From Ottelia alismoides (taxonomy: Eukaryota; Streptophyta; Magnoliopsida; Alismatales; Hydrocharitaceae), in the NCBI GenBank assembly GCA_037367405.1, contig JAZKJV010006043.1, forward strand, positions 558,001 through 622,000: DNA of 64,000 nucleotides, read 5' to 3'. The notes beneath the pieces were generated by a model that was not told the DNA's origin, searched no databases, and saw nothing but the letters and a program-made list of their open reading frames with translations. Made by a program: the position numbers and the translations under genes. Below, piece by piece: positions 21,301 to 35,100 of this stretch; positions within the stretch are counted from its first letter, which is position 1; every line of letters starts with the position of its first letter.

Positions 21301-24300
21301 CTGCCACCAACTTGGCTAAATGGTGAGTATGACCGCCAAAGAAACATGGTAGTTCAGCCAAAGCTGCGTCCGACTCATCATCTATATCCCTTGACTTTTC
21401 TGAAAGAGGTGGAACTGATAGATCCAAAGGGATCTCTATGTCATCAAGGGAATAAGTGGATGCATCTCTCAAGAAATCTGGCATTACCTGGCAAAATGTA
21501 TCATGCATTAATTCCTCTCTAGATGAGAGGGTCTCGCTCTGCCCTGTTGGAGTCGACCTCCAAATCCCAACTGTGTTAGCCATATTGCACTCTGCCTCTG
21601 AAGATGAGTACTATGTACTAGTCTCGGAGTCGGGTTGCTGCCACTTTGTTTGCTTCATCTCTAAGTTCACTTCTCCACCTGGAGAACGGAACTTCATCAT
21701 ACCTATCTCATAATCGAATGTTGCTCTGATGGTCCTCAAGAATGGTTGTCCAAGAATGATTTGAGATTCTCTCTAATTATTGAGGGTCTCTATGTCAAGG
21801 ATAGTAAAGTCCACCTTGTATTCTTGCCCCTTAATTGAGATAACAACATTCTTTACCTCTCCCTTAGGTCTCTTCATTGACCGATCTGCGAATTGGAGTA
21901 GGGTTGTATATTTTCGTAGTAGACCTAACTCCAATTTACGATATAGTGCTAAGGGAAGAAGATTAATGGTATAACCATTATCTAAGAGAGTGTGTGCAAA
22001 CGGAATATCGTCAATACAACTCTCCACATAGTGAGCGCCCAAGTCTCTCTTTTTCCTTGGTAACTATCGATTCTTGAGATAATATGTAGTGGCTACTGAT
22101 AAGACATGAGTCTTCACATACTGGTCTGGTTTCTTCCTGCTAGACCTATTGCATCACACCTTTAGGTACTTCAGGAATGCATGACATTTAGCCACATACT
22201 CTTTGAAGGGTACTTTAACCATGATGTTTTCCTTACAAAATCGTGCCATATCAGGATCATTCTTATGCACTTTTTTAGTGTTGCACTTTCCTTCCATAAG
22301 AGCACGAGGGAAAGGGACTGGAGCAAGAGAAGATGGAGAAGAAGAATCTGAATCATAAACAAAAACATCATTCTTGGATTTAACAGAAGCTGAGTTCTTA
22401 TCACATGAGTCTTTATTGTATAATTTGGAACGGAAATTCAAATTGTCTACCACAGGTTAGGGGATAGAATCCGACGGTGCTCCATGATATCCTCATGATA
22501 ATGCTAACATTGCACTTGTGTCCTCTTCTCTTTCCCTTGAGTATGGATCCTCAGTCTTTTGTTGATGGGGCAGTGAAAACTTATTTCTTTCCTCCTCGTC
22601 CTCTGAAATATCGTCAGGTCGAGATCCAGAGACGACCCTCTCCACTCCCTTTGCCCGGTCATGCATGGTCACGATCCTTCCGCTCCTGAGTGCAATAACA
22701 TTAACATTGTCAAATGAAAGGATCTTATGTTCAGATCTAAGAGAGTCTGAATAGTATACCTCACTAAACTGCTGAGATTGAGATTTATTCAAGCTATTAG
22801 GATTAGATTGAACTTGGGTGGAGAGGGATATATATGGGGCAGACTGCTCGTCTCTCCAACGTGTTAGGCGATTGACATCTACTCGTAAAATCCTGAATTT
22901 CATTCTGATAGGAATCGAGCTCCTCAAGAATCTGCTGCTGAATATATATAGGTCCTGACGAAGAGGAATACTGTTGTGAGGAAGATGAACGTGAAGATTG
23001 AACCTAGGGGCTTGGTACTGTTGTTGCTACCTCTGTTGCCGGGGTAACTGCTAAGATTGTGGAACTGTTGGTTTGCATGGTATTGGCCTTGACGGCCATA
23101 CTTTTGCTGCTTCCTTTGCTGGTGGGAAGGATATGGATTCATGCTATGTTGTGCTGGATAGGGTGCATAGATGAATGTCGTGTTGTAGAAGGTCAGTAAA
23201 TGATGGTATGACGGTCCCCCGTGCTTCCCTATCGAGCAGGGTCCTGTGTATACCAAACACCATTCACCTCCCATACCTAGGGAGTGTACTCCTGAACTGT
23301 CTCAGCTGGTGGTGTCTGCTGTTGGGAAGATTAGGCATAGGACTGATCTTGATCCCATGGCTAGGGTTGCCCTGACATCGGTTGCTCCTGATCATGGTGC
23401 ACGTGAAAAATAGGAGTAGAAGATGCAATCATGATAGGTATCTTAATGTTGGATACCTTCTCAGTCAGCTCCTCCATCTGCTTCGGAATCATGGAGATTC
23501 TACTATCAAGTTTGCCTATCCTCTTGTCGATCTGCTCCACAACTACTAATTTGTCTGCAATGATGTCCATATCCTAGGAGGGATCAACCACAACATGTTT
23601 CCCCCTTTAGAAAGGAGAGTAACGAGGGAATTAGTATATGCCTTTCTGACGATCTGTGAGCTGCGTGTCTCAGCCATCTGCTCGAATACCTTCCAGACAG
23701 TATCCACTCCTCATGATGTGTAACTGCCTCCACAGACAATGCTCACTAAGACTTGCACCTCATGGTTGATACCGGTGTAAAGATATTGGACCAAGATGTT
23801 GTCATCCATACCATGACACAGACACTTCTGCAAGAGATCCTTGAACTTATCCCATGTGTCGCAAAAAGGCTCACTAGGAAAATGAAAAAAGCTGGTGATT
23901 TGTGTCCTCATCCAATTAGTTCTACTCAAAGAGTAGAACTTCTTTAAGAACATGTCCTTGAACTGGGCGTATGTAGTGACAGTCACTCCTAAGTTCTTCA
24001 CCCAGAAATCTGCTTTGCCTCCCAAGATGGAAAGAAGGTTAGTGAGCCAGATATAATCCTGGCTAATCTAGGGTGTCTAAGGTTAGCGGAAATGAGCTCA
24101 AAGTCCCTTAGGAATGCGTAGGGTTCATCTGTGGCATTCCCATTGAAGTCTAGTAAGCTGTTTAGAAATTACAGCTTTAATTCATACTCGACTTCTGGTT
24201 CAAGGGGACTCAAATAATTTCTCACTCTGTACTGCCTCGGATTTTATGTCGCATCCATTGGTGGGTCATCTCCAACATTCAACTATCCTAACTGAGCTAT

Positions 24301-24663
24301 AAGAGAGCTTGCTGCTGCTCAGATGCTGCTAATCTTGCTAGTACCATCTCCATGGGATCCTCACGATGTTCCTCCTCATCATTATGTTCTTGGGAGGCAT
24401 CTTGATTGAATCTTCTTTGAAACCTTCATTAGCAAAGGGGTTCTAATTAGATGAGGCTATTGAGTTTGAATCAACCTCACCAAAGTGAAGGTCTTCCTCA
24501 GTGAGTAGGGAAGAGAGGAAGGGGTTGGTTGGTGTGTGACCATCACCGAAGTGAGTGATTCCGATCTCAAGTGAGTCATGAGTTCAGGGATCCATGAAGA
24601 GAAGGAACCTTGGAAGATGTACTCTTTGGATGGTTCAAAGATAAGTTCAAAAAGTCTGAACAA
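18325..24663 (-). pseudogene. gag-pol: Ath2 Gag-Pol, degenerate
   Basis: Many frameshifts and stops. Integrase C-terminus 18325-18690 (GQKVWLFNARLKMF); catalytic core 18677-19334 (HRMTSPYHPHSNAMAEV); zinc-finger part 19338-19538; RNase H end 19587-19808; RT piece 20034-20309 ([19 protein letters not shown]), with RT remnants to about 20950. The linker at 21185-21583 carries acidic sequence. The protease at 21773-22042 has LLDNGYTINLLP, so the usual Asp-Ser/Thr-Gly is Asp-Asn-Gly. Gag-related pieces lie at 22154-23570 and 23711-24025. Its span of about 6.3 kb equals that of Ath1, so few large deletions occurred. Confidence 0.85.
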
Positions 24664-26008
24664 AAATCCCCTAACTAGTCATCTTCGTTGTCAAAAGGAC
24701 AGAAATTTGAGCACGTTGTCAAGCAAGGAGTGATAGGAAAGGTGATGAGAGTGCAATTGTTAAACATATACCCATGAAAACAAACACAATGCAAACCCAA
24801 AATTCATCAACTGAATGTTGTGAAGGCCGCAATAGTCCGGCCAAACCGACAGAACAAACCAACTTGAAACAAGACTACTTCTTCTAAGGTCGGAGGCAAG
24901 TGATTGCAGTAATAACATGACTCAAGAGTCAGTCCAAGCACTTAGGGCATAAGTATAGGGATTTGGGCTCTAATCCTTTGCGGTTGCAGACTCACCCACT
25001 CTTGTCTATAGGTATGTAGTTGTGTCCAATGACGGGGTTGCTCTCCTGAAACAATTTCAGTTTTAATAAAAAAATTCAAATTGTATTAGCAGTCTCATTT
25101 TTAAGTTCGATTATCACTTAATTAAATCCATCACACAAAGCACGCTTAACATCTAGTCCTGATTTCCGTCTTATCCTAAGTTGTGAAAACCAAGGGAAAG
25201 TGAGTCGAGAAAAGTCGATGTAATCGAAAAATCAATTATGCATGCCCAGTTCAGAAGACTTATAGTGATCCTCACACTCTATACATGGGATGTAATATAG
25301 AATTGTAAATTTTATGCTATACGGAATGCAGGCGATGCAACCACACCTAAAAGACAGTTCTAATTAATGGGAAGAAGTGATTTCAATTTGACTAAGTAGA
25401 ACAATTTAAGGTGTGTATTATTAAGTGACTATGTGGTCATAAGTTAAATGAGTACAAGAAATGGATATTTGACCTAAATAAAATGCTCTAAGAGTTGCAT
25501 GTGCAGGTCTAACCTATGAGCGACTCTAGTCGAGCCCCACCCTCACCGAAGAGTGAAACATGTCTCGACACGCCACAAGAATAAAATGTCCAAGTGTCCA
25601 TGTATACACGCAAGATTCCAAACAGAATCTGCTGGAAATGTGAAACATTACATATTATTTACAAAAACAATGAATGCAAAGAAACCCCTAGACTCTACAC
25701 TCTCTCATAACTCGACTCGATCTTAATTTTTATGTGTTCTTTCAGTCGGCTTAATTCCTGGAAAAGCCGCCCTCCAATGCTTCTGAGATGCTTGACCACC
25801 TAAGCGACCGCTCTGTCACATGGGTCCCTCGCACAAAAATAAGATAGCGGTCAGAGAGATACATAAAATAAAATAAAATAAACAAAATAAAAAGACAAAA
25901 TACAGGAAAATAAGCATAGTAATAATTACAAGAAAAACTAGGGGTCATACTACCTCGGGGTTGAAAACCTAAGAACTAAGTTTTCTAAGTGAAACCTAAG
26001 CAGTTTGA
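24664..26008 (-). other. Ath2 leader
   Basis: Noncoding. It contains the conserved TTTGGGCTCTAATCCTTTGCGG block near 24962. The ORF at 25751-25948 has no recognisable domain. Confidence 0.65.
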
Positions 26009-26026
26009 CTCCCGGTAATGGCGTCA
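26009..26026 (-). promoter_or_regulatory. Ath2 primer-binding site, degenerate
   Basis: Plus strand CTCCCGGTAATGGCGTCA, 13 of 18 matches to the tRNA-Asp 3' end; all five differences are transitions. Two bases separate it from the LTR. Confidence 0.8.
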
Positions 26027-26028
26027 TT

Positions 26029-29000
26029 TGATGAAACCTGAGAAGCCCTTCTTAATTATCACAAATTAGATGTATCGTTTCGTTGAAGTAGGGAAATTAG
26101 ATATCAATAAAAAACAACCACATAATTCGATGAATTAATCAATTATGTAGGATGTGATTCTACGTTTATTTTACCTGGGCAAGTCCAAGGGTCAACTCAA
26201 GGAAGCAAAAGAACAACCTAGTGTTTCATCTAATCAAACTCAGTGCTCAATTTTCAACAAATATTTTTGGTATTTTTTATGCAAGGTAAATGAATGCAAT
26301 GCAATTTGGCACAGTTCAGGAACTACAATGCAATTTTCACTGCAAACTAAGTCCAAAAATTATGAAACTTTGCCAGAATGATAGAAGTGATGAAATTAAA
26401 GTACTGTGTTTTTTGGAATTTTTGGATGCAAAATGAAATTCTAATGAGTGAATGCAGACAGTGAGATTTTCAATAAATTAATTTTAATAAATAGTAAACA
26501 TAATTATTCTTTGAGAATCAAATTTATCCGAGATACATCTGGGGGTGATCTATCCAAGAAAAATTTAAATCGTAAAAATGTCAGGTGATAGTCCATTAAA
26601 AATTAATTAATCCAATCATAGAGTGAATTTTTCAGAGAAAACCATAGAGTGAATTATTCAGAGAAAACCATGCATGCAAATGATGTGATTTTTGGGCATA
26701 AATTAAAGAGCAATTAAATCTACTAAGTATTATTTTTTTCGTAATTTTTAGAGCTACGGTTAATTTAATACCAATTTTGATTAGGAAATAAGTAAAATAT
26801 GTCAATTTGCACCATAATAATTATCATAAATTAATCACTATTCAGAAAATTACAAAAATCCTTAAGAGATAGAGAATGAACTTCTCCACAATGTACAATT
26901 TTTGGAATTTAAAATAGATGAGGAATATAGGTTCAAATTATGGTTCAAATGTAGGGATCTAATTGTAATTATAAAAATAAAATAACTGAAGAAAACAAGT
27001 ACATTGACTTAAATGCAAATACCTTTACCCACAAGGGTATTTATGCAAAATTTCTAGGTAGGCACATACATGGGCACGTGAGGTGCTTGCGCTGGGGACC
27101 TGAGTGCAAATTCTGGAAGAGACCACGACTGACGTGCAATTTTTCCTCAAATGCACACGTGAGACGTATGACCTGCTCGGTTCGAGTGCGCAGCTGAGGA
27201 CTGGTGACAAACCTGCACGCTTCGGGTGGAGGCTGCTCTGGGTAGACCGAGGATGGAGGCTCATAATGTTGGCTCAGAGTTGATTTTGATTCATCAATGC
27301 AGACTTGTTCTTGAGGCTGAGGTTTGGATGGACTTCGACGACATGGATGAGGCATAGTTCTTGATCGAACGGTGCTTGTACGTTAAGGACGAACTCTAGC
27401 TGCGAGATGCGATGGCGGTGGAGATGTCGTCAATGTCGAGGTATGGGGAAAGGAAAGGATCTCGATTGACACACGACCAAATCCCCTCAATGAGTGGAAA
27501 GCGACGGAGGTGGTAGAGGCCGTTAGGGGTTGAAGAGCTCGAGTTGCTTCGGCGAACGCATGTAGGTGTTAATGCAAATATGAGTGTATTGTGGAGATGG
27601 GGGCCCTTGACGAGGTGAAGAAGGTGGACCTACGAGCTCGTCCCTTCGCAAGGGTCAAGATGGTCGAAGCAAAGAAGTTGTGACGTAGAAGAAGAAGGTT
27701 GGCGGGAGTTGATTCGATTTGAATTGTGGATTTGGGAAAGAATATCATGCAAAATAGGAGAGGAAGAAGGGAGAAGGAAGAAGGTTACCTGGGGTGGGAG
27801 AAGCATTCATGGGGAAAACGAGCTCGTCCGAGCTCGGGGTGATCCCTCGAGGGCTTGATAGAACCCAAGCTTGGCAGCCTCTCTAGGCGGTGCTGCAACG
27901 ACAACGAAGCGCGCCTTTGGATCTCTCCTCAAGGAGAAGACGATCACCGTCAAATGTAGAGGGCTCTGCTATCACCGGAGCTCTCTTGGAAGCTCTCTCT
28001 CTCTCTCTCTCTCTCTCTTTGTTGATGGAAGCAGCAGATGGTCATGCGATGGGGTGGAGGCGAAGGATTTAATGATAGGGTGATTAGGGTTAGCAAAGAT
28101 TAGTGGGAGGTGTGACGATCGCGATGTGATGGGGGAAGGAGACAGTGGAGATCGGGGACGGTGCTGATGGGCGAGATACCTGGAGGTTGACGACGAAGGA
28201 GAATCGTTCGATCGGCTGAGATTGAACGACCATGGTGGAGACATGTGGTGAAGGGAAGAAAAGAGAGAGGATTTGAGGCCACGTCCGTTGGATGAAGAAC
28301 CCTTCATCCAATGGCTTGAAAAAGAGGGCATAAGTGAGGGAGGGGGTAATGACACATGGTGGCTCCAAGAGCTGCCACGTGTCGTGCCCAAAAAATCAGA
28401 AATAAAAATTCAAATCAAAATCGATAAAAATAGTAAACTTTGTCAAATAAAAAAGTGTACTTCATGAAATTATTTGACTCGATAAGATCTTTAGCTTTCA
28501 TGTAGGGACCAAAATCAAACCCGATCAGTTGTACAAAGTGGTATTTTTTGTGATATTCTGTGTCTAAAATATCACATTTTGTGTTTTACAATTTTTTATT
28601 ATTTTAAATAATATAAAACATAAATCAAAAATGGAGAAAATAAAATAAAATTATTTGCACATTAATCTAATTTCATTGGATTTTTATAAATTGAGAAAAT
28701 AAAAGAATATAAATAGAGAGACTTATTCGCATACTTTTTATACACAAGCTAAAAACCAATTATTTTGTTTGATTTCTGATTCAATTTGGATTTGAATTTT
28801 TGCCCATTTTATTAAAACTTTAATCAAAGAAATAAATCAAAAAGGAATAAATCAAAAAGAGTTGATTATGTACATAAACTAATGAATAAAAATTGGTCGA
28901 ATTTACAGTATACAGTAATATACAGTAATTAAAGTGTTTTATTTACAAGAGTGATTTTGTTAATTTATTAATTATAAGGACATTTATTTAATGATTGTTC

Positions 29001-29052
29001 AAAGATTTTAGCTAAGATTAATATATTAAGATGATGAATCTCATATTAATCA
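26029..29052 (-). mobile_element. LTR-B: Ath2 5' LTR
   Basis: It runs from the primer-site end (TGATGAAACC) to ATATTAATCA at 29052. Length is 3.0 kb, shorter than LTR-A and LTR-C, with no clear TATA box. It groups with LTR-D: TCGATGAATTAATCAATTATG (26121) and GCAAGTCCAAGGGTC near 26180 have counterparts at 43540-43660. A (CT)n run lies at 27985-28018. ORFs around 27025-28467 are not supported as genes. Confidence 0.75.
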
Positions 29053-30390
29053 GCCTTTCGCCTCTTGGATTTGTAGAGGTGTGGAAAGAATGGCTTGACG
29101 AATGACTAGGGCTCGAGATGGTAAACCACCATCGGTGTCTGTTGCTGAGATCGCTGAGGTGCTTGGTCAGGGTCCTGCATGTAGTACACGTGCTGGGACG
29201 ACTATGGTTGCCATGGACTCTACTATGGATGGGCTTCCTTGGGCTCAACAGATGAACTTGCAAACTGAAAGTAGTGATTGTGCTTACCAAGAGCTCCAAA
29301 TGCTTGGTGATTTGGTTGAGCTTGTCCAACATTTTTGTCCTTTGTTCGATCACATTTAATTTTTCTAAGTCATGTGGTTTCTTTTCAATTATGTCGACCT
29401 TTGAGAGATGGTTCCCGATGATGTTGAGGTTGGAACTCTCGTCTCTCTCTACTTCATACGATGTTGCCAGATAGACCGATTTGGGAGGAATCTGAGGATT
29501 CTTCTGGAAAGCACAGGATGAAGATTGGGTGGCCGAGCCTTTGGCCATATCCTAAAAAATGTACCATACAATGTCTTCATCCTTGTTTAAATGTGATCCT
29601 CCACAGGCTGCTTCCACCAGCTTTTGGCTTTCTTGATTCAACCCACTGAAAAAAATTCTATACTAGATTGGTCTTGGGGATATCATGGCAGGGCACTTTT
29701 CCTGAAGATATTTAAATCTTTCCCATGTCTTATGGGACAACTGTGAGAAGTTTTAAATCAATACTCGCATATGGATCAAGCGATCAAGGAGATAGTAATT
29801 ATATAAAAATGTAGACTTCAACACATCCCAGGTCGTCACAACCTTCCTTAAATGATTGATCCGATAGAGAGCCTTATCTTAAAGACTAAAGGAGAAGGCT
29901 ATCATCTTAAATACCTCCAACGTGATGTTAGGGTAGTGCATAGTTCAACAAATGCAGTTAAATTGTTGTAGTAGGATGTAAAGCTCTTCATTTGTGTTCC
30001 CATGTAAAGTAGGTAGAAGTGAGAGAAGCTAAGGTTTAAACTTTAAGTGATCGTGGATCTGAGGAATCTGAATCCACTTGATTATCTGCTCGGCTCTCGT
30101 ATCGTATGTTTTTTTGAGAGTCAGCTTGGGTTGCTCTCTCACCTCATCATCCCCTTCATGGTTTCCACCTGCTTGGTGGTCATTTCCTCCATGTCGTGCT
30201 TCTCCTCCTCCACGGTTCTCTCCGTCCCTCCTCATGTCAGCCAGCATATCTCGAAATACGATCTGGGCAAGGGATTGTTTGGTCATTTGTTGATGAATGA
30301 CCTATATCGAGGTGAGCATACATTCATTGACCTCATTTTAGTCTACTTGTTGTACCTTTTCCTTGGGTGCCATCTTAGGTTCAAAGTCTG
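29053..30390 (-). pseudogene. gag: Ath4 Gag, truncated
   Basis: Broken pieces at 30286-30029 (LAQIVFRDMLADM, then LTLKKTYDTRAEQIIKW) and 29548-29018 (DESSNLNIIGNHLSKVDIIE and KLDQINK-like sequence), with frameshifts between. The end near 29170 (GTCCTGCATGTAGTACACGT) matches Ath1 at 6400-6420. It stops abruptly at 29053, where LTR-B of Ath2 begins; nothing of Ath4 protease or pol is visible. Confidence 0.8.
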
Positions 30391-32117
30391 AGGATATGAT
30401 ATCTCTATTTAGTTCAAGATCTACAATTGGAAAATTACCCTGATTAGTCTTGATATAAATTCCAGATGATTTGAAGTGTCTAAGATTAGGGTCTGAACTT
30501 TATTATAGTTGACGAAGAGATGGAAAGTGGTGGGTATCCATCCGGAAGTTAAAAAATTCAGAACAAGAGTGGTCCTGAGATCTCGATGAATCAAAAAGCG
30601 AGGAGTCTTGGGAGCGATTCACAAAGTATGAACTAGGTTCCCTAAAATCACCTCGAATTGTTTGATATGTCGGTATTAGGGACTCGATGTGGGTGTTCGC
30701 AGAGTCCGAACAAAACCATCTAGAATGCAACATCTTAGAAGCAAAAATGATTGATATGATATGGAATTAGAGCACGGAATGAAGAAGAGGTGAAATGAAA
30801 AATAAAGGAAAGACTCGAATTGAGCAAAAGGATAGACTCGAACTGAGCAAAAGAAGTGTAAATGAAAGGTACAAGTGCACGATTTTTTTGATCTTGACCA
30901 AAATAGTACTACTCAATCAAACCCAATGGTGAATGAACCTATTCGAAATAGTGAGTTGTGAATGTTTGATAATTATCTTGTTAATTTTATTTGTTCTCAA
31001 GCAATCTTGTCAAAATTAGTCCTTAGTGTCTAACCCTATAGGAGAGTGAGTACTACCATACAATTGTCTTGTACTTCCCACTTCCAATGTAACCAATAGC
31101 CTACACTTTTTCAAGGTCCTTGTTATTGCTTCTGGATGGTACCTAGGGACAATGAGGGTATTATTCACCCAATACATTGAAGTCCAATTAATTGATTTTA
31201 TTTTGGTTAAATTTTCTTAGTAGTCCTTTTTGTTTTTTAGTTGTCACTTTTTTATTTTTTTATGCAAAGGCCTATCGATTTTGTCGTTTCTTTGCTTGGC
31301 CTATGTGATCAAAATAAGAGGGAGAGGACATAAAAGCAATGCATGTCAGAAAATGATAATGCAATGCTCAATCAGAAGGCGCACCTGCTTCCCATCTCTC
31401 TTCATGAAAGATGCTAGACAGTATTGAAAATTACACTTAATGAATGCAACGATGAAATCACCTTAAGATATGAGCTTCTATTAACGTGAAGAACTTGTTC
31501 AATTCATCTAAGTCCAAGCGCCAGACTATAGGTACATGAATGATATTATGACTTTGGACTAATTAATCAAACATAAACTCCTAGAATCTATGGGCTCAAT
31601 CACCGAAGACATGAAATAAAAAATAATGCAGAAATCACAAATCACGAGAAACAAATGAAAATAAGATGAAAATAGGGAGGAATAAAGGTAGAAAGTGCCG
31701 AAAACAAATAAAAACTGACTCAGGTCCCCCAAGTGAACAATCACCTGATGAAATGAATTCGAATAAAGTTATGTGTCCACGAGTCTAAGTATCTAATATT
31801 ATTACAAATTAAGCAAATAAATCTCTCTCTCAAAAATTTAAACTAATTCTACATTAATCCACTTTAATCAATTACTTGCTTTCTCATGCTTTCTCTCTCC
31901 TATTGGTGGGTGTAGAACCACAAACCTCCACGTCTTTTGGGTGCCTTGAGTCTCCAAATACACTCTCCCTGGATAAGCAAGCCCTCGCAACAAAATCAAA
32001 TAAGAAATATGGTTAGAATAGATCATACCGGAATAATATAAAGAGAGAAAAGCTGACATTATAAAAAATAATGAAAATAAAAACTAGGTAGACTACTCTA
32101 CTCTACTCAACCATTTA
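30391..32117 (-). other. Ath4 leader with conserved hairpin
   Basis: Noncoding. CCCTATAGGAGAGTGAGTACTACC at 31041 matches Ath1 10977. A hairpin at 31720-31748 (TCAGGT...ACCTGA with inner GTGAACAATCAC) matches the one at 12158-12200. Confidence 0.7.
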
Positions 32118-32135
32118 TCCCTGACAGCAGTGTCA
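32118..32135 (-). promoter_or_regulatory. Ath4 primer-binding site, degenerate
   Basis: Plus strand TCCCTGACAGCAGTGTCA, 12 of 18 matches to the tRNA-Asp 3' end. All six differences are transitions, five of them C-to-T or G-to-A. Confidence 0.75.
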
Positions 32136-32137
32136 TT

Positions 32138-35100
32138 TGTTGATTAGGTACTTCGGTCGGTCTGCTAATCTAACAATCTAGAAAAGGCATAATTGTGTTG
32201 GCCGAAAACGAAACCCAGTTCAAACAACAATCAAGCCCACATATAATGATAAGATCAATAAATGTGACATGAGCTAGAAATTCATTATAACTCTAAAAAA
32301 TGTGTATATAAGTCAAGTGTGTAGAGTGTTGAACCACTGAGAGCAGGGGGAATAGAGCAAGAATAAATAATCTACGTAGGTATTTTTTAATCTTTTTTAT
32401 TTTTCAAATGTTTTGTGGTTTTTTTAATTTATTCCATTTTTTGGATTTTTTTTTGCAAATGGTTTTGATAAATTTTTTAAATTTGATGATATATATAATA
32501 AATATATGTGATATATATATATATATGTTTAAAATAAAAGGATCTTGATTTTTTTAAAGTTTAAAATATCAAATGAAGTCAAGATCTGCAAAATAAACTA
32601 TTTTTTATTTTTATACTCTCTATTTTGATGGTTTTGGGGTTATTTTTGAGAATTTTTTATGATTGTTTAAATACGAAACACACAAAATAGTGATAAATAG
32701 AAATTTAGAAGATTGAAGTGGGCCTAATAAATATCTAACAAATTAGATAGGGCCTAATTTCAATTTTAATCATAAATAGATGTAAGAAAGAAAATTCAAG
32801 AACGTAATATTTTTTGAATTTTTGAGGAGTTTTTTTTATTATTTTTAAATGAATTTCAGTGTTTTCTAATTTTTAAGGTTTTGATTTTATATTTCTACTG
32901 ATTTTTGGATATGTGCTAAAAATACTATAAGATATAATTAACATATTTTTAAGAATTTAGAAGTTATTTTTTAATTTTTATAATTTTTCTAAGCCAAAAC
33001 AGGGAAGTATTACATATTTTTTGTATTTTTATAAATAGAAAAATAACTTTATATGCTATAGGAAAAATATGTGTTGAAGATGCATTCCAAGCACATAAAT
33101 TAATTTTCCTAAAATGTTTAGAGTTAAAAAGATAATTAAAGCACAAAAATGCAAGCAACAAAATAAATCAAGAAATAAAGGACCTAATTACAATTTCCAC
33201 AAAGTTAAAATGCATTTCATAACATAATACCAAAGTTTAAGGGCCATACACGTAGAATACCCAAATATATTCATGTTAATACACACAGATAAGGGTATTT
33301 TTGCAAATAAAATAACTTTCAGGGTCCAAATACAATAAATCCTAAATTATTACACTTAATTCACAAATTATAGGATCAAATCAAAATATGGAAACTCGGA
33401 GGGGATCTCTTGCAAAATGCTCACTATCGCATGTAGGGACACGTGAGGTGAGCTGGACTGGACTAAAGTGCAATAGACTAAAAACTTAGGGGTCCTAGAT
33501 GCAAATATTACAAAACATATTACACTAAAATCAAAAGATTAAATACTAAAAATAAATACAAAAAGGCATTGGGGAGAATGTGTAATATACCAAAAAACAT
33601 GCGTTGATGAACAACCAAGATGAGTTCACTTAAACACGGGGCAATTTGTAAGGTGTCGATGATGCTTCGATGATGGAGGGATGAGACCAGATCTCGGCCC
33701 TGATCTGACGGTTGTATAACGGTGCGATTCAGCGACAGCTGGAAACCTGGGTCTTCGTTCTCGATCGAAGGATATAGAAGGGCCTTGGATGTTTGGGCCA
33801 ATACTACAAGCTTGGGTTGCTTCAATCCATCGATTCTCCATGCTCTGAGCATCTCTCGAGCTGCAAGTTGTTGCAAAAGACTCCTAGTGGGCCTCTGCAG
33901 CTAGTGAAGGTGCTAACAAAGTCTAGGCCCTATTGATGGGGGCCTGGAGGTCGAAGAATCACAAGGCACCTAGAGGTGTTATCCGAGGCTTGATTACTCC
34001 TCAGATGGAGTCATTTTAGCTCGAAAGCCACATGTAAATGATTTTAACTTGGGGGCGATGCTCTCGGCTCTGTTAATGAGTGGAATAGGTGCAGGATGAG
34101 GCATAATGAAGGATCTCTTATGAAGCGATGATGGAGGAGATCCGGGATCTTGTTTTATGCAAGAACAAAGAGGTTTGATGGATAGAGGATGTGAAGAATG
34201 TGAAGAGGAGTGAGATGAGATGGTTATGTGGATCATAATACTGGGTTTGGATGGTGGACAGAGGGTCGGAGGATATTGCTCCGACGTTCATTTTTTTGGA
34301 TTTTGGCTATTTTGGATGAAATCGAAAGTAATAAAAGATGTAGATACACTAAGAATCGAAATGCAAAGCTAAATAACTAATATAGAGGCCTCACAGAGTC
34401 AGATGATCTGGGAAGAAAAACTACAGGAGCTTGCTCCAATGATGGGTTGAACCACCTCAAACACTCCTCCATGCCTCAGATCGACGGAATCCTCCTCCTT
34501 TCACAAGGGAGATGCTTCAGAGCTCCAATCTTATGGGTTACAGTGTGTTAAGAGGTATTAAACTTGGGAAGGAGGGGGTGGTTCTTTATTTATAGACAAT
34601 CTTTGAGGTCCTCTTCCTATTAGGACTCCACCTAGCTCGAGGAAGATCGATGGAATCCATTGATCAGGCGTGTGATTTAGGTGACTCCCATCGCCACATT
34701 TTGTTCAAAGAGCCAAGCGTGAGGATGATAGCATCAATCACGAGAAATGGTGGAAATCGGGGCTCTAACATATCAGAGGCGAGCTTGGGGTGGGGTTAGG
34801 TGAGAGGGGGTGTTGGTCGGGTGGTCAACACTCCCTGAATGCTTATCGGTCAACGCATGCACAAAATGACAATACAAAAAATAAATTAAAAGAAAATCAA
34901 AAACAAATTAGTAAATGATTTTATTAAATAAAACTTAAAAGATAAAAAATATTTTAAATTTAATAAGCTATTTTCTGTGATTTTTATTTATTTATACAAC
35001 CTTATTTGTTATGTATTAATTTTTGCATGTTTATTTATAGGTATATTTACCTATGTTTTACATATTTTATTTTTATTTTGTATTTTTTATAGTTATTATC

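Noticed and set aside
27985..28018. CT-repeat as a special regulatory element
   Set aside because: A simple microsatellite inside LTR-B; nothing else supports function.
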